DNA from: a candidate division GN15 bacterium
GTDB lineage: Bacteria; Zixibacteria; MSB-5A5; GN15; FEB-12
NCBI GenBank assembly: GCA_014727815.1
Contig: WJMS01000160.1
Location: 1 to 35,760, forward strand
Direction: 5' to 3'
Length of the DNA: 35,760 nt
Shown here: piece after piece, positions 17,222 to 25,958 of the stretch
Layout of the letters: each line of letters opens with the position of its first letter
Position numbering within the stretch: the stretch's first letter is position 1
The notes under the pieces: model-generated
What the model was told of the DNA's origin: nothing
Seen by the model: the letters and a program-made list of their open reading frames with translations, nothing else
The model's database searches: none
Made by a program: the position numbers and the translations under genes

Positions 17222-18116
17222 TTGTCTTGGCCTGGGTATTATTCCGCTGGATATCCTGATGGAGGTGCCGCACTTTCCGCCCGCCGGCGGCAAGCTGAAT
17301 GCCTCCGGGATGATGATCCAGGGCGGCGGTCCGGCGCCAAATGCGATGATCGGGCTGGCTCGCCTGGGCCTGAAGACGGCGGTGGTCGCTGCGGTCGGTA
17401 ATGACCTGACCGCCGAGATGTCTCGTCGGGAACTGACCAAAGAGGGGGTGAGCGACAGGTACCTGATCGAAAAGAAGGCATCATCGGACCTTGCCATCGG
17501 CTATATCGAACGCGACAGCGGCGACCGCACGCTGGTGCTGCACCGGGGTGTGCGACTGAAACCACGGGACATCGTGACCTCGTCGCTGCCGCTGCCACGG
17601 GTGGTGCATCTCGATGGCCGCGACATGCCCGCCTGTATGAAGATGGCCCGGTGGGCCAAACGGGTCGGCGCCAAAGTGTCGTTTGATATCGGCTCGATGC
17701 GCAACGATGTCTCGGAGATCTTCCCGCTGGTGGATCATCTCGTGGTCGCCGATGCCTACGCGTTGCCGTTCACGAAAAGCCGCACCGGGCGCGCGGCGGT
17801 CAAGAAGCTGGCCGAGTTGTGTCCGGGAACGATTGTCGTCACCGAGGGAATCAAGGGACAGGTGGCGCTCGAAGACGGCAGGCTCTATCGGCAGCAGGCG
17901 TTCAGGGTCGATACGGTTGATACGACCGGCGCCGGCGATGCCTTCCATGTCGGTTACCTGTACGGTTTATTGAAACATGAGGACATCCAGGTGCGGATGC
18001 TGCTCGGATCGGCCGCCGCCGCGTTGAACTGCACGCGGCTGGGCGCTCGGGCCGGCCTGCCGAGTCACCGGCAGTTGACGCGCTTTTTGAAGGGATCGCC
18101 CACACGCTATGCTTGA
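17160..18116 (+). CDS. PfkB-family carbohydrate/nucleoside kinase
   Basis: GGGPAPNAMIGLARLG N-terminal motif and DTTGAGDAFHVGYLYGLL C-terminal PfkB signature; annotated start overlaps the upstream gene by 62 nt. Confidence 0.88.
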   Translation: MSNSRTAKRKSRRLTAPSRIDCLGLGIIPLDILMEVPHFPPAGGKLNASGMMIQGGGPAPNAMIGLARLGLKTAVVAAVGNDLTAEMSRRELTKEGVSDRYLIEKKASSDLAIGYIERDSGDRTLVLHRGVRLKPRDIVTSSLPLPRVVHLDGRDMPACMKMARWAKRVGAKVSFDIGSMRNDVSEIFPLVDHLVVADAYALPFTKSRTGRAAVKKLAELCPGTIVVTEGIKGQVALEDGRLYRQQAFRVDTVDTTGAGDAFHVGYLYGLLKHEDIQVRMLLGSAAAALNCTRLGARAGLPSHRQLTRFLKGSPTRYA

Positions 18117-18747
18117 GTGGCTGATTGAAATCGACCGGGCGCTCTTTTTGTTCTTGAACATGACCATCGCCAACCCGGTCACCGATGCCATCATGCCGGT
18201 GGTCACCAGCGATGATCTGCTTCGCGTCATGTACGGGCTGGCTTTGATCCTCTGTTTGTGGAAAGGCGACGCCCGCCTGCGCTGGCTGGTGTTGTTTTCG
18301 GGCATTACCCTGACGCTGACCGACCAGACCGCGGCCAACTTCCTGAAACACGCGATCGAACGACCGCGACCCTGTCACGAGGGGCAGTTCATCGAGCAGA
18401 TCAACCTGCTGGTCGGGTGTGGCGGTGGCTACGCGATGCCATCGGCGCACGCGGCCAATTCGTTCGGGCAGGCGTTGATGTTCGGGATTGCGTATCGCAA
18501 GGTGCGCTGGTACCTGATTGGCTTTGCGGCGCTGGTTTCAATCAGTCGGGTCTTTGTCGGCGTGCATTATCCGTTTGATGTGCTTGGCGGGGCACTGCTG
18601 GGTGGCCTGCTGGGTACGCTGGTCTTTCTGCTGTTCGAGTTTCTCCGCAGGCGATGGCTGCCGCCGAAGAGTCTTCGCGAGAAACCCGCCCTTTCCCTCG
18701 CCGAGCAGGGCGAGCTTCCCCCCAACGCCACCGATGAGAGGAGATAG
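18109..18747 (+). CDS. PAP2-family membrane phosphatase
   Basis: KHAIERPRP (KxxxxxxRP), MPSAHAAN (PSAH), SRVFVGVHYPFD (SRxxxxxHxxxD); multiple TM segments. Confidence 0.93.
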   Translation: MLEWLIEIDRALFLFLNMTIANPVTDAIMPVVTSDDLLRVMYGLALILCLWKGDARLRWLVLFSGITLTLTDQTAANFLKHAIERPRPCHEGQFIEQINLLVGCGGGYAMPSAHAANSFGQALMFGIAYRKVRWYLIGFAALVSISRVFVGVHYPFDVLGGALLGGLLGTLVFLLFEFLRRRWLPPKSLREKPALSLAEQGELPPNATDERR

Positions 18748-18750
18748 CCG

Positions 18751-19251
18751 ATGCCGGTCCAACTGGAAGTTGTCCAGGGTGATATCACGCAGACGAACAC
18801 CGAGGTCATAGTCAACGCCGCCAACAACGAATTCTGGATGGGATCCGGGGTAGCCGGCGCCATCAAACGGGCCGGGGGTGAAGTTATCGAGACTGAGGCG
18901 ATGGCCAAGGGGCCGGTGCTGCCCGGCAATGCCGTCTTCACTACGGCGGGGAAACTTCGTTTCAAGTATGTCATTCACGCCGCCGTGATGGGTCAGAGTC
19001 TGCGCACCTCGGACAAACTGATCCGTCAATCGACTATCGCCGCCCTGCGGTTGACCGACGAACTCACGTGCCGCTCGGTGGCCCTGCCGGCTTTCGGCAC
19101 CGGGGTGGGTGGCTTCCCGATGAAAGCCTGCGCCAATATCATGGTCACCGCCGCTCGCGGCTTCGGCGACATGTCCACACACCTCGAGCGCGTGCAGTTC
19201 TGCCTGTTTGATGATGTCGGGTATAAGCTGTTTAAGGACGCGATCGGCTGA
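18751..19251 (+). CDS. Macro-domain protein (ADP-ribose binding/hydrolase family)
   Basis: VVQGDITQTNTEVIVNAANNEFWMGSGVAGAIKRAGG, VIHAAVMG, ALPAFGTGVGGFP. Confidence 0.94.
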   Translation: MPVQLEVVQGDITQTNTEVIVNAANNEFWMGSGVAGAIKRAGGEVIETEAMAKGPVLPGNAVFTTAGKLRFKYVIHAAVMGQSLRTSDKLIRQSTIAALRLTDELTCRSVALPAFGTGVGGFPMKACANIMVTAARGFGDMSTHLERVQFCLFDDVGYKLFKDAIG

Positions 19252-19254
19252 GGC

Positions 19255-19806
19255 TTAGTCGATTCTTGCCCGGAAGTTGCCGTCGAACGTGACCTGCTGG
19301 CCCGCCTGACTGGTGAAGACGCCGTCGATACGCGCATAGAGATGTTCACTGACGATTGAGTCGACCACCAGTTTACCGCCCGGATCGGGCAAAAAGACCT
19401 TCTCAACCATCGGCTGCTCATACCGCCCGCGCAGCTGTACGACTGCGTTGCCGGTCAGGTCAATACTATCAGGCGCCGGCACCGGGGGCAGTTGCAGGTA
19501 CAGATCGCTTTGCAGGTTTTCGTCGAACTGAACAAACTCCTGGAGGAATTCGGTATCGACCGTCCGTCCGCGAGTCTGGGTCGACAGCACCAGGCAGCTA
19601 CCGGCGCCGGGGGTGACTTTCCGGTCGGCATACAGATTGGTCAGTCTTACTCCGGGGATATACTCGGTGGTGACAACCGTGACTTTGCGGCGGTCTTCCC
19701 CGGCCGCCATGTACAATTCGCGACGGTAGCGACTGGTGCAGCCAAGCAACCAGCTCAGCGCCAGGGTGACAATGAGCAGCGTGGTGGTAATTGATCTCAT
19801 GGTCAT
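19255..19806 (-). CDS. Lipoprotein, unknown function
   Basis: MTMRSITTTLLIVTLALSWLLGCTSRYRREL lipobox; start chosen at the later Met of the ORF. Confidence 0.78.
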   Translation of the reverse strand: MTMRSITTTLLIVTLALSWLLGCTSRYRRELYMAAGEDRRKVTVVTTEYIPGVRLTNLYADRKVTPGAGSCLVLSTQTRGRTVDTEFLQEFVQFDENLQSDLYLQLPPVPAPDSIDLTGNAVVQLRGRYEQPMVEKVFLPDPGGKLVVDSIVSEHLYARIDGVFTSQAGQQVTFDGNFRARID

Positions 19807-19863
19807 GATAGATACGTCCCGATCGGCTCGTTCGTGCAACAGTTTCGTGGCGGTGTCGCTGTC

Positions 19864-20991
19864 TCAGATCGGCATTTCCACGATCCGGTAGCGTTTGTAC
19901 TCACGCGCGCCCATCCGGGTCACCGCGCTGAGCACCAACTGGTTGGTCTCCAGCATCCAGGACAGCTCGGCCCAATCGTAGCCCTTTTCGACCCCTTTGC
20001 GAAACATCGCCACATACAACATCGAATCAACCGCCCGCTTCTGGAAATCCGGAACCACCCCCATGGTGATCATCCGCAGGCTGTCGATCTTGCTTTTTAC
20101 CTTGGTGTGCCAGAGCAGCTTGATCAGCCCGAAGGGCAGCAGCTTGCCGTTGAGGTATCGCAGGGCCTGGTTGATATCGGGCAGTGCGAGCAAAAACCCA
20201 ATCGGCTGGTCGTCGGCCTCGGCGATAAACACCAGGTCGGGATCGACAATTTGCCGCAGGTTCTTGGCCATATAGGCGAATTCATCGTCATCCATCGGTA
20301 CAAAGCCCCAGTTGTATTGCCAGGCCTGGTTGTAGATATCCTTCACACGCTGGATTTCCCGGTCGAACTCCTTCATGCGAAGGGATCGCACGGTGATACG
20401 CGAGCGCTTCATCAGCTTCTCGACTGTCGCCAGCACCCGGGGTGAGATATCGGCATCCTTGTCGAGCCGATGCGCCAGCACATCCATCACCTTCTTCATC
20501 CCGAACTGCTCGGCCAGGCGAGGCTGGTGCGGCTGGTTGTACGGCATCATGACCATCGGCGGCTTATCGAAACCATCGACCAGGAAGCCGATCTCATGAT
20601 TGGTGGAGAAGTTCATCGGCCCGCGCATCTTTTCCATGCCGGCTTTCTTGAGTGTGATCATAGCGACTTTAAGCAGGGGGCGGGCGATGTCGTAGTCATC
20701 GGGAGTGTCGAAAAATCCGAAAAAGCCCGTCTTTTCCATGTGGAATTCGTTATGCCGGTAGTTGATACATGTCGCACAGCGGCCGACCACCTCGCCCTCG
20801 CGCACGGCCAGAAACAACTTGGTCGTTGCGGTACGGTAGAACGGGTTTTTGTCTTTGTCGAAGAACTCCAGTCGCTCGGTGATCAGCGGCGCGACATAGT
20901 TTGGCTCATCCGCGTAGAGTCGGTTGGGATAGGTGATGAACTGCTTGAGTTGCGCCCGCGACTCGACCTCGATAACGTCAACCGAAGCCAT
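19864..20991 (-). CDS. GNAT-fold N-acyltransferase-like protein (YghO-like)
   Basis: YPNRLYADEPNYVAPLITERLEFFDKDKNPFY...LFLAVREGEVVGRCATCINYRHNEF...GMEKMRGPMNFSTNHEIGFLVDGF...PPMVMMPYN is typical of this large GNAT-like family. Confidence 0.8.
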   Translation of the reverse strand: MASVDVIEVESRAQLKQFITYPNRLYADEPNYVAPLITERLEFFDKDKNPFYRTATTKLFLAVREGEVVGRCATCINYRHNEFHMEKTGFFGFFDTPDDYDIARPLLKVAMITLKKAGMEKMRGPMNFSTNHEIGFLVDGFDKPPMVMMPYNQPHQPRLAEQFGMKKVMDVLAHRLDKDADISPRVLATVEKLMKRSRITVRSLRMKEFDREIQRVKDIYNQAWQYNWGFVPMDDDEFAYMAKNLRQIVDPDLVFIAEADDQPIGFLLALPDINQALRYLNGKLLPFGLIKLLWHTKVKSKIDSLRMITMGVVPDFQKRAVDSMLYVAMFRKGVEKGYDWAELSWMLETNQLVLSAVTRMGAREYKRYRIVEMPI

Positions 20992-20994
20992 GGA

Positions 20995-22236
20995 CTACGA
21001 AATAAGTCCCTTCTGTCGGGCTACCTTGCCGACCACCTCAACCACCCGGTCGAGCTGGTCGTCGGTCATGGTGGCGGTGTACGAGGTGCGAATCATCGCC
21101 CGACCCGGCGACACCGCCGGTGAGATGACCGGATTGGTGAAGACGCCCTCGTCGTAGAGGGCTTTCCAGAAGGCAAAGCACTCGAGGTCTTCGCCAACCA
21201 CGATCGGCACGATCGGCGTTTCGGTGTTGCCGATATCGAGACCGAGATTCCTGAATTCACGCTGCATGCGACGGGCGTTGCGCCAGAGATTGTGCCGTCG
21301 TTCCGGTTCGGCCTCGATGATATCAAGTGCGGCCAGGACCGCCGCGGCCGAGGAGGGCGTGATCGAGGCCGAGAAGATCAGGGAACGGGCGGTATGCTGA
21401 ATGAACTCGATCACATCGGCATCGCCGGCGACGAACCCGCCCAGCGATGCGAATGACTTGGAGAATGTGCCGACAATCAGGTCGGTCTCATCGATCAGGT
21501 TGAAGTGCTCGGCGGTGCCGGCGCCGGTTTCACCCAGCACGCCCACCGCATGCGCATCATCGACCATGATACTGGCGTTGAACTTCTCGGCCAGGCGGGC
21601 GATTTCCGGCAGGTCGCAGATATCACCCTCCATCGAAAAGACGCCGTCGACGACTATCAGCAAGCCCCCGCGCAGGCCGTTGTTGCGTACGTTGGTGAGG
21701 ACACGTTCGAGGTCAGCCATATCGTTATGTGCAAACTTGTGCAGCTTGCCGTGTGACAAGCGGGCGCCATCGACGATACAGGCGTGGTCCTGGCGGTCGA
21801 TAACGATCGCATCGTTTTTGCCGACCAGACAGGAGATGGTGCCCAGATTGGTCTGGAACCCGGTCGAGAAAACGAGGACGCGCTCTTTGCCGATAAACCT
21901 GGCCAGGCGATGCTCCAATTCGAGATGCAAATCGAGGGTGCCGTTGAGGAACCGCGAGCCGGTGCAGCCGGAACCAAAGTCAACTGCTGCTTTGGCAGCC
22001 GCTTCCTTGACTTTGGGGTGATTGACCAGTCCCAGGTAGTTGTTGGAACCGACCATAATACACTCTTTGCCGTCAACAACGACTTCGTCGCCGGGGGCGG
22101 ATTGGATCGGATGGAAATAGGGGTAAATACCCAGTGCCCGGACATCGCGCGGCGCAGTAAATACCCGACATTTTTCCAGCAGGTCGACGTACGTGACCTC
22201 GGCGTTGTCTTTTGCCTGCAAGCTGGCTCCTCTCAC
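20995..22236 (-). CDS. Alpha-oxoamine synthase, serine-palmitoyltransferase-like (PLP aminotransferase class II)
   Basis: SNNYLGLVNHPKV, GSGCTGSRFLNGTLDLHLELEHRLARFIGKE, DGVFSMEGDICDLPEI, VDDAHAVGVLGETGAGT, GTFSKSFASLGGF (PLP Lys). Closest remembered relatives are bacterial SPTs, but KBL/BioF cannot be excluded. Confidence 0.87.
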   Translation of the reverse strand: MRGASLQAKDNAEVTYVDLLEKCRVFTAPRDVRALGIYPYFHPIQSAPGDEVVVDGKECIMVGSNNYLGLVNHPKVKEAAAKAAVDFGSGCTGSRFLNGTLDLHLELEHRLARFIGKERVLVFSTGFQTNLGTISCLVGKNDAIVIDRQDHACIVDGARLSHGKLHKFAHNDMADLERVLTNVRNNGLRGGLLIVVDGVFSMEGDICDLPEIARLAEKFNASIMVDDAHAVGVLGETGAGTAEHFNLIDETDLIVGTFSKSFASLGGFVAGDADVIEFIQHTARSLIFSASITPSSAAAVLAALDIIEAEPERRHNLWRNARRMQREFRNLGLDIGNTETPIVPIVVGEDLECFAFWKALYDEGVFTNPVISPAVSPGRAMIRTSYTATMTDDQLDRVVEVVGKVARQKGLIS

Positions 22237-22322
22237 ACAAGTTGCGCTACTACCAAACTCTCAACGAACACCTTTGGGGGCACGTTGTCAAGAAAATCGC
22301 CGTACCGACGGTGAAAATAATT

Positions 22323-22374
22323 GTCACCCCGCCGGTTAGCGCAATCCGGCGGGTCCGGTCGAGGCCGGAGTGAC
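22323..22374. repeat. Structured intergenic element (nested inverted repeats)
   Basis: GTCAC...GTGAC enclosing CCCGCCGG-N10-CCGGCGGG and CCGG-TCGAGG-CCGG. Confidence 0.5.
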
Positions 22375-22489
22375 TGACCTGTCGGTCGGCGCGCCGCGCT
22401 GTCGATTTCTGCGGCGACCGAAGATAACAAATTCAGGCCCACGATGCAACAGTTGTGCCGGGTGCGCCGGGCCGTGGAAGTCGCCGCAC

Positions 22490-22528
22490 AAAAAAAGGAC
22501 ATCGCCGGATCGGCGACGTCCTTTCCCA
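22490..22528 (-). terminator. Rho-independent terminator of serC operon
   Basis: Minus strand: AAAGGACGTCGCC-GATCC-GGCGATGTCCTTTTTTT; long stem with one G-U, then T-tract, directly after serC. Confidence 0.88.
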
Positions 22529-22545
22529 AACGATTTTGACCGCAA

Positions 22546-23628
22546 TCAGTTCTTCTTCCGGAAATCTTCCATGAAGGCCGCCAGCTTTTCGGCGCCCTCG
22601 AGTGTCATCGCATTGTACAGCGACACCCGGATACCGCCCACGGAGCGGTGTCCTTTGAGCCCGATAAAGCCGGCCGACTTGGCTTCGGTGATAAGCTGCT
22701 TTTCGAGTTCTTCCGAGGGCAGCCGCAGGGTGATATTCATCCAGCTCCGGCTGTCCTTTTCGACCGTGCCGCGGAAGAAGTCCGGGTGCGAGTCGATCAA
22801 CTCGTAGATCCGGTCTTTCTTGGCCGCGTTGATCTTTTCCATGCCGCCCAGGCCGCCGTTGTCGCGAATCCACTCCAGCACGAGTTTCATCAGGTAGACC
22901 CCGAAGGTCGGCGGAGTGTTGTACAGCGACTTCTTCTCGGCGTGAGTCTTGTAGGTCAGCATGGTCGGCAGGCCGTCTTTGCCCTGCTGCAGCAGGTCGT
23001 CCCGCATGATAACCAGTGTCACACCCGACGGTCCCAGGTTCTTCTGGGCGCCGGCGTAAATCATGGAAAACCTGCTGAAATCCATCCGGCGCGAAGCGAT
23101 ATCGGAGGACATATCGGCGATCAACGGCACCTTGCCGGTGTCCGGCAGCGAGTGGAACTGCGTGCCCTTGATCGTATTGTTGGTGGTGATATGCAGGTAA
23201 GCCGAATCGGTACCGAACTTGATATCATCCATTTTAGGGATGTACTTGTAGTCATCCTCTTTCGATGACGCCGCGACCTTGACGTCGCCGAACAGTTTGG
23301 CCTCTTTGATCGCCTTGGTCGACCAGGAGCCGGTATCGACATACGCCGCTTCGCCTTTGGTCAGGAAATTCATCGGGATCATGTAAAACTGGCTCGAGGC
23401 GCCGCCGGTGAGAAACATCACGTGGTAGCTGTCATCGAGTCCGAACAAATCCCGCACGAGGGTCATCGTGCTCTCATTGACTTCATCGTATTCGGCCGAC
23501 CGATGGGAGCTTTCCATGATCGACATGCCGGTACCCCGGTAGTCCAGCAGCTCGCTCTGGGCTTTCTGGAGCACCTCCAGCGGAAGGGTTGAGGGACCGG
23601 GATTGAAATTGTACACTCTGTTCGCCAT
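22546..23628 (-). CDS. serC: Phosphoserine aminotransferase
   Basis: MANRVYNFNPGPSTLPLEVL, MSIMESSHRSAEYDEV, YAGAQKNLGPSGVTLVI, RDNGGLGGMEKINAAK. Confidence 0.96.
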   Translation of the reverse strand: MANRVYNFNPGPSTLPLEVLQKAQSELLDYRGTGMSIMESSHRSAEYDEVNESTMTLVRDLFGLDDSYHVMFLTGGASSQFYMIPMNFLTKGEAAYVDTGSWSTKAIKEAKLFGDVKVAASSKEDDYKYIPKMDDIKFGTDSAYLHITTNNTIKGTQFHSLPDTGKVPLIADMSSDIASRRMDFSRFSMIYAGAQKNLGPSGVTLVIMRDDLLQQGKDGLPTMLTYKTHAEKKSLYNTPPTFGVYLMKLVLEWIRDNGGLGGMEKINAAKKDRIYELIDSHPDFFRGTVEKDSRSWMNITLRLPSEELEKQLITEAKSAGFIGLKGHRSVGGIRVSLYNAMTLEGAEKLAAFMEDFRKKN

Positions 23629-23680
23629 GATACTGCCTCTTTATGCAGAAATCGATGGGTGACCGGGGTCACCCGTCAGC

Positions 23681-24559
23681 TTACTTGTTCTCGACATAGT
23701 CGGCAATCAGTCGTTCGACGATGATGCCGATACGGGACATGTTCTCCTTGGTCGACGCGCCGATGTGCGGCAAAAACAGCGTATTGGGCGCATCGAACAG
23801 GGGTGAATTCTCCGGCGGATCGGAGTACCAGACATCGGTCGCGAAACCGGCCAGTTTGCCGGACTTGAGCGCCTCGACGATATCTTCTTCGACACAGATG
23901 CCGCCACGGGCGGTATTGACCAGGTAGGCCCCATCCTTGAACTGCTTGAGGGTCTCCTTGTTGATCATGCCCTTGGTGTCGGGCACCAGCGGCATGTGCA
24001 ACGAGATGTAGTCGGCGCGATTGAGCACTTCCTCCACCGTCTCGCAGATCTCCGCCCAGTCGGTGAAGTAGACATCGGGGTGCCAGCCCAGCACCTTCAT
24101 GTTGAAGGCCTGGGCGCGAACCGCCAGGGCCAGACCGATCCGGCCCAGTCCGAGAATACCCAGCGTCTTGCCGTGCAGCTCCGTGCGTTTGAGTTCCTTC
24201 TTGAGCCACTTGCCTTCCCGCATGGAAGCGTCACCCTTGGTGATGTGGCAGGTCAGCGAGATCATCATGGCGAAGGCCAGTTCGGCCACCGCGGTGGTCG
24301 AGGCATCGGCGGTGTTGCGCACCATGATCCCTTTTTCCTGGGCATAGATACGATCGATATTGTCGAGCCCGACCCCGCCCCGGATAACCAGTTTCATCTT
24401 CTTGGCGATATCGATGTAGTCCTTATCGACTTTCGTTTTGGACCGCACGATAACCACTTCTGCCTCGGCCAGGCGGTTCTTGTCGTCCGTAACCTCGCCG
24501 TATCTCGACAGCTTCTTCGGCAACTCATCATCAAACGCATCGGAAATCAAAATCAGCAT
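23681..24559 (-). CDS. serA: D-3-phosphoglycerate dehydrogenase-like 2-hydroxyacid dehydrogenase
   Basis: GVGLDNID, GKTLGILGLGRIGLALA, LHMPLVPDTKGMIN, VNTARGGICVEEDIVEAL, PHIGASTKENMSRI; short form lacking an ACT domain; next to serC. Confidence 0.9.
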   Translation of the reverse strand: MLILISDAFDDELPKKLSRYGEVTDDKNRLAEAEVVIVRSKTKVDKDYIDIAKKMKLVIRGGVGLDNIDRIYAQEKGIMVRNTADASTTAVAELAFAMMISLTCHITKGDASMREGKWLKKELKRTELHGKTLGILGLGRIGLALAVRAQAFNMKVLGWHPDVYFTDWAEICETVEEVLNRADYISLHMPLVPDTKGMINKETLKQFKDGAYLVNTARGGICVEEDIVEALKSGKLAGFATDVWYSDPPENSPLFDAPNTLFLPHIGASTKENMSRIGIIVERLIADYVENK

Positions 24560-24578
24560 GGTATCTATCTCCACTCGG

Positions 24579-25823
24579 TTACTCAGTTAGCAGATTCACA
24601 ACCATCCCACTTCGCAATTTCGGTTCAAACCAGGTTGATTTCGGCGGCATCACTTCGCCAGCATCAGCGACCGCGAGCAGCTGCTCGACGGTGGTCGGGT
24701 GCAGCGAAAAGGCCAGCGCGTACTTGCCCGAATCGACCAGCTTCACCAGCTCATTGTTACCGCGAATGCCGCCGACGAAATCGATTCGCTTGTCGGTCCT
24801 GGGATCGGTGATCCCCAGAATCGGGTCGAGCAGGTTGTCGGCCAGTATGGCGGCATCGATTGATCTGGTCGGGCTGTCGGCATCGAAACTGCCTCCTTTG
24901 GAGGTCAGCAGATACCATTTCTTGTCGGCATACATGCCGAACTGATGCGGCTCGCGCGGGTTGACCTCGCCGTCCTGCGGCGCAATGTCGAATTTGTCGG
25001 CGGCTTTGTCAAGCAACTGGTCGATCGACAGGTTGCCGGTGTCGGTGACGACCCGGTTGTACGGCAGAATCCGCAGTTGATCGTCCGGAAACAGCACGTT
25101 GAGGAAGAAATTGAACGGCTCCTCGCCGGTGAAGTCGGATTTTTCTTCGCGACGCCGGCGGCAGACCTCGGAGGCAGCGGCCGAGCGATGGTGACCATCG
25201 GCGATATACAGGGCGGGCAGGGCGGCGAAACCGGCAATCAGTTCATCGATCATCGCCTGATCCTCAACGACCCACAGCTCGTGCCGAACACCGTCGACCG
25301 CCGTGAAATCGGTCCGGGCCGGTTCGGCGGTAATCTTCTTCATCGTCGCATCGATCGCATCGGTGGCCCGGAAGGTCGAAAAGACCGGGCCGACTTGCGC
25401 CTCGAGAAACGAGATATGGTTGGCCCGGTCATGCATCTTCTCCGGGCGGATATGCTCGTGCTTTTTGATCAGGCCGCGGTCGTATTCATCGACCGATGTC
25501 AGCGCCACCAGGCCGGTCTGCGAGCGGTTCTGCCAGGTGAGACGGTAGAGATAGAAGCCGGGTTTGTCGTCACGGATCATCACTCCCTGGTCGATCAACT
25601 TGTGCAGATTCTCTTTGCCGCGCTGGTAAACCTCCTCGGTGTACGGATCGGAGTCTTCCGGAAACTCCAGTTCCGCCTTGTTGACGCGGAGGAATGACAG
25701 CGGATTGTCCTGGGCCATAGCCCGGGCTTCCTCGGTACTGAGAACATCGTAGGGCGGTGATGCTACTTCGGCGGCCTTGTCATTGGTGGGCCGCAAGCCA
25801 CGAAACGGTCGAACGATCGCCAC
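24579..25823 (-). CDS. DUF1015 family protein
   Basis: MAIVRPFRGLRPTNDKAAEVASPPYDVLSTEEAR, KHEHIRPEKMHDR, YIADGHHRSAAA are the hallmark DUF1015 motifs. Confidence 0.93.
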   Translation of the reverse strand: MAIVRPFRGLRPTNDKAAEVASPPYDVLSTEEARAMAQDNPLSFLRVNKAELEFPEDSDPYTEEVYQRGKENLHKLIDQGVMIRDDKPGFYLYRLTWQNRSQTGLVALTSVDEYDRGLIKKHEHIRPEKMHDRANHISFLEAQVGPVFSTFRATDAIDATMKKITAEPARTDFTAVDGVRHELWVVEDQAMIDELIAGFAALPALYIADGHHRSAAASEVCRRRREEKSDFTGEEPFNFFLNVLFPDDQLRILPYNRVVTDTGNLSIDQLLDKAADKFDIAPQDGEVNPREPHQFGMYADKKWYLLTSKGGSFDADSPTRSIDAAILADNLLDPILGITDPRTDKRIDFVGGIRGNNELVKLVDSGKYALAFSLHPTTVEQLLAVADAGEVMPPKSTWFEPKLRSGMVVNLLTE

Positions 25824-25851
25824 GAAAAACCTCTCTTCTCTTTGCCGCTAT

Positions 25852-25867
25852 TGTGAACCATTTCACA
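25852..25867. promoter_or_regulatory. CRP/FNR-superfamily-like operator TGTGA-N6-TCACA
   Basis: TGTGAACCATTTCACA in the DUF1015-serA-serC upstream region. Confidence 0.45.
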
Positions 25868-25875
25868 GGTCCGCC

Positions 25876-25903
25876 AATATACACAACGCCTTGCAAAACA
25901 CAA
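25876..25903 (-). promoter_or_regulatory. Candidate promoter for DUF1015-serA-serC (TTGTGT-N16-TATATT)
   Basis: Minus strand -35 at 25903-25898 and -10 at 25881-25876; -35 is weak. Confidence 0.35.
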
Positions 25904-25958
25904 CCGAAAAGGGGGCCGACCGGGTACCGGTAACGAAAACCAAACGTCTGCCGGGCAG

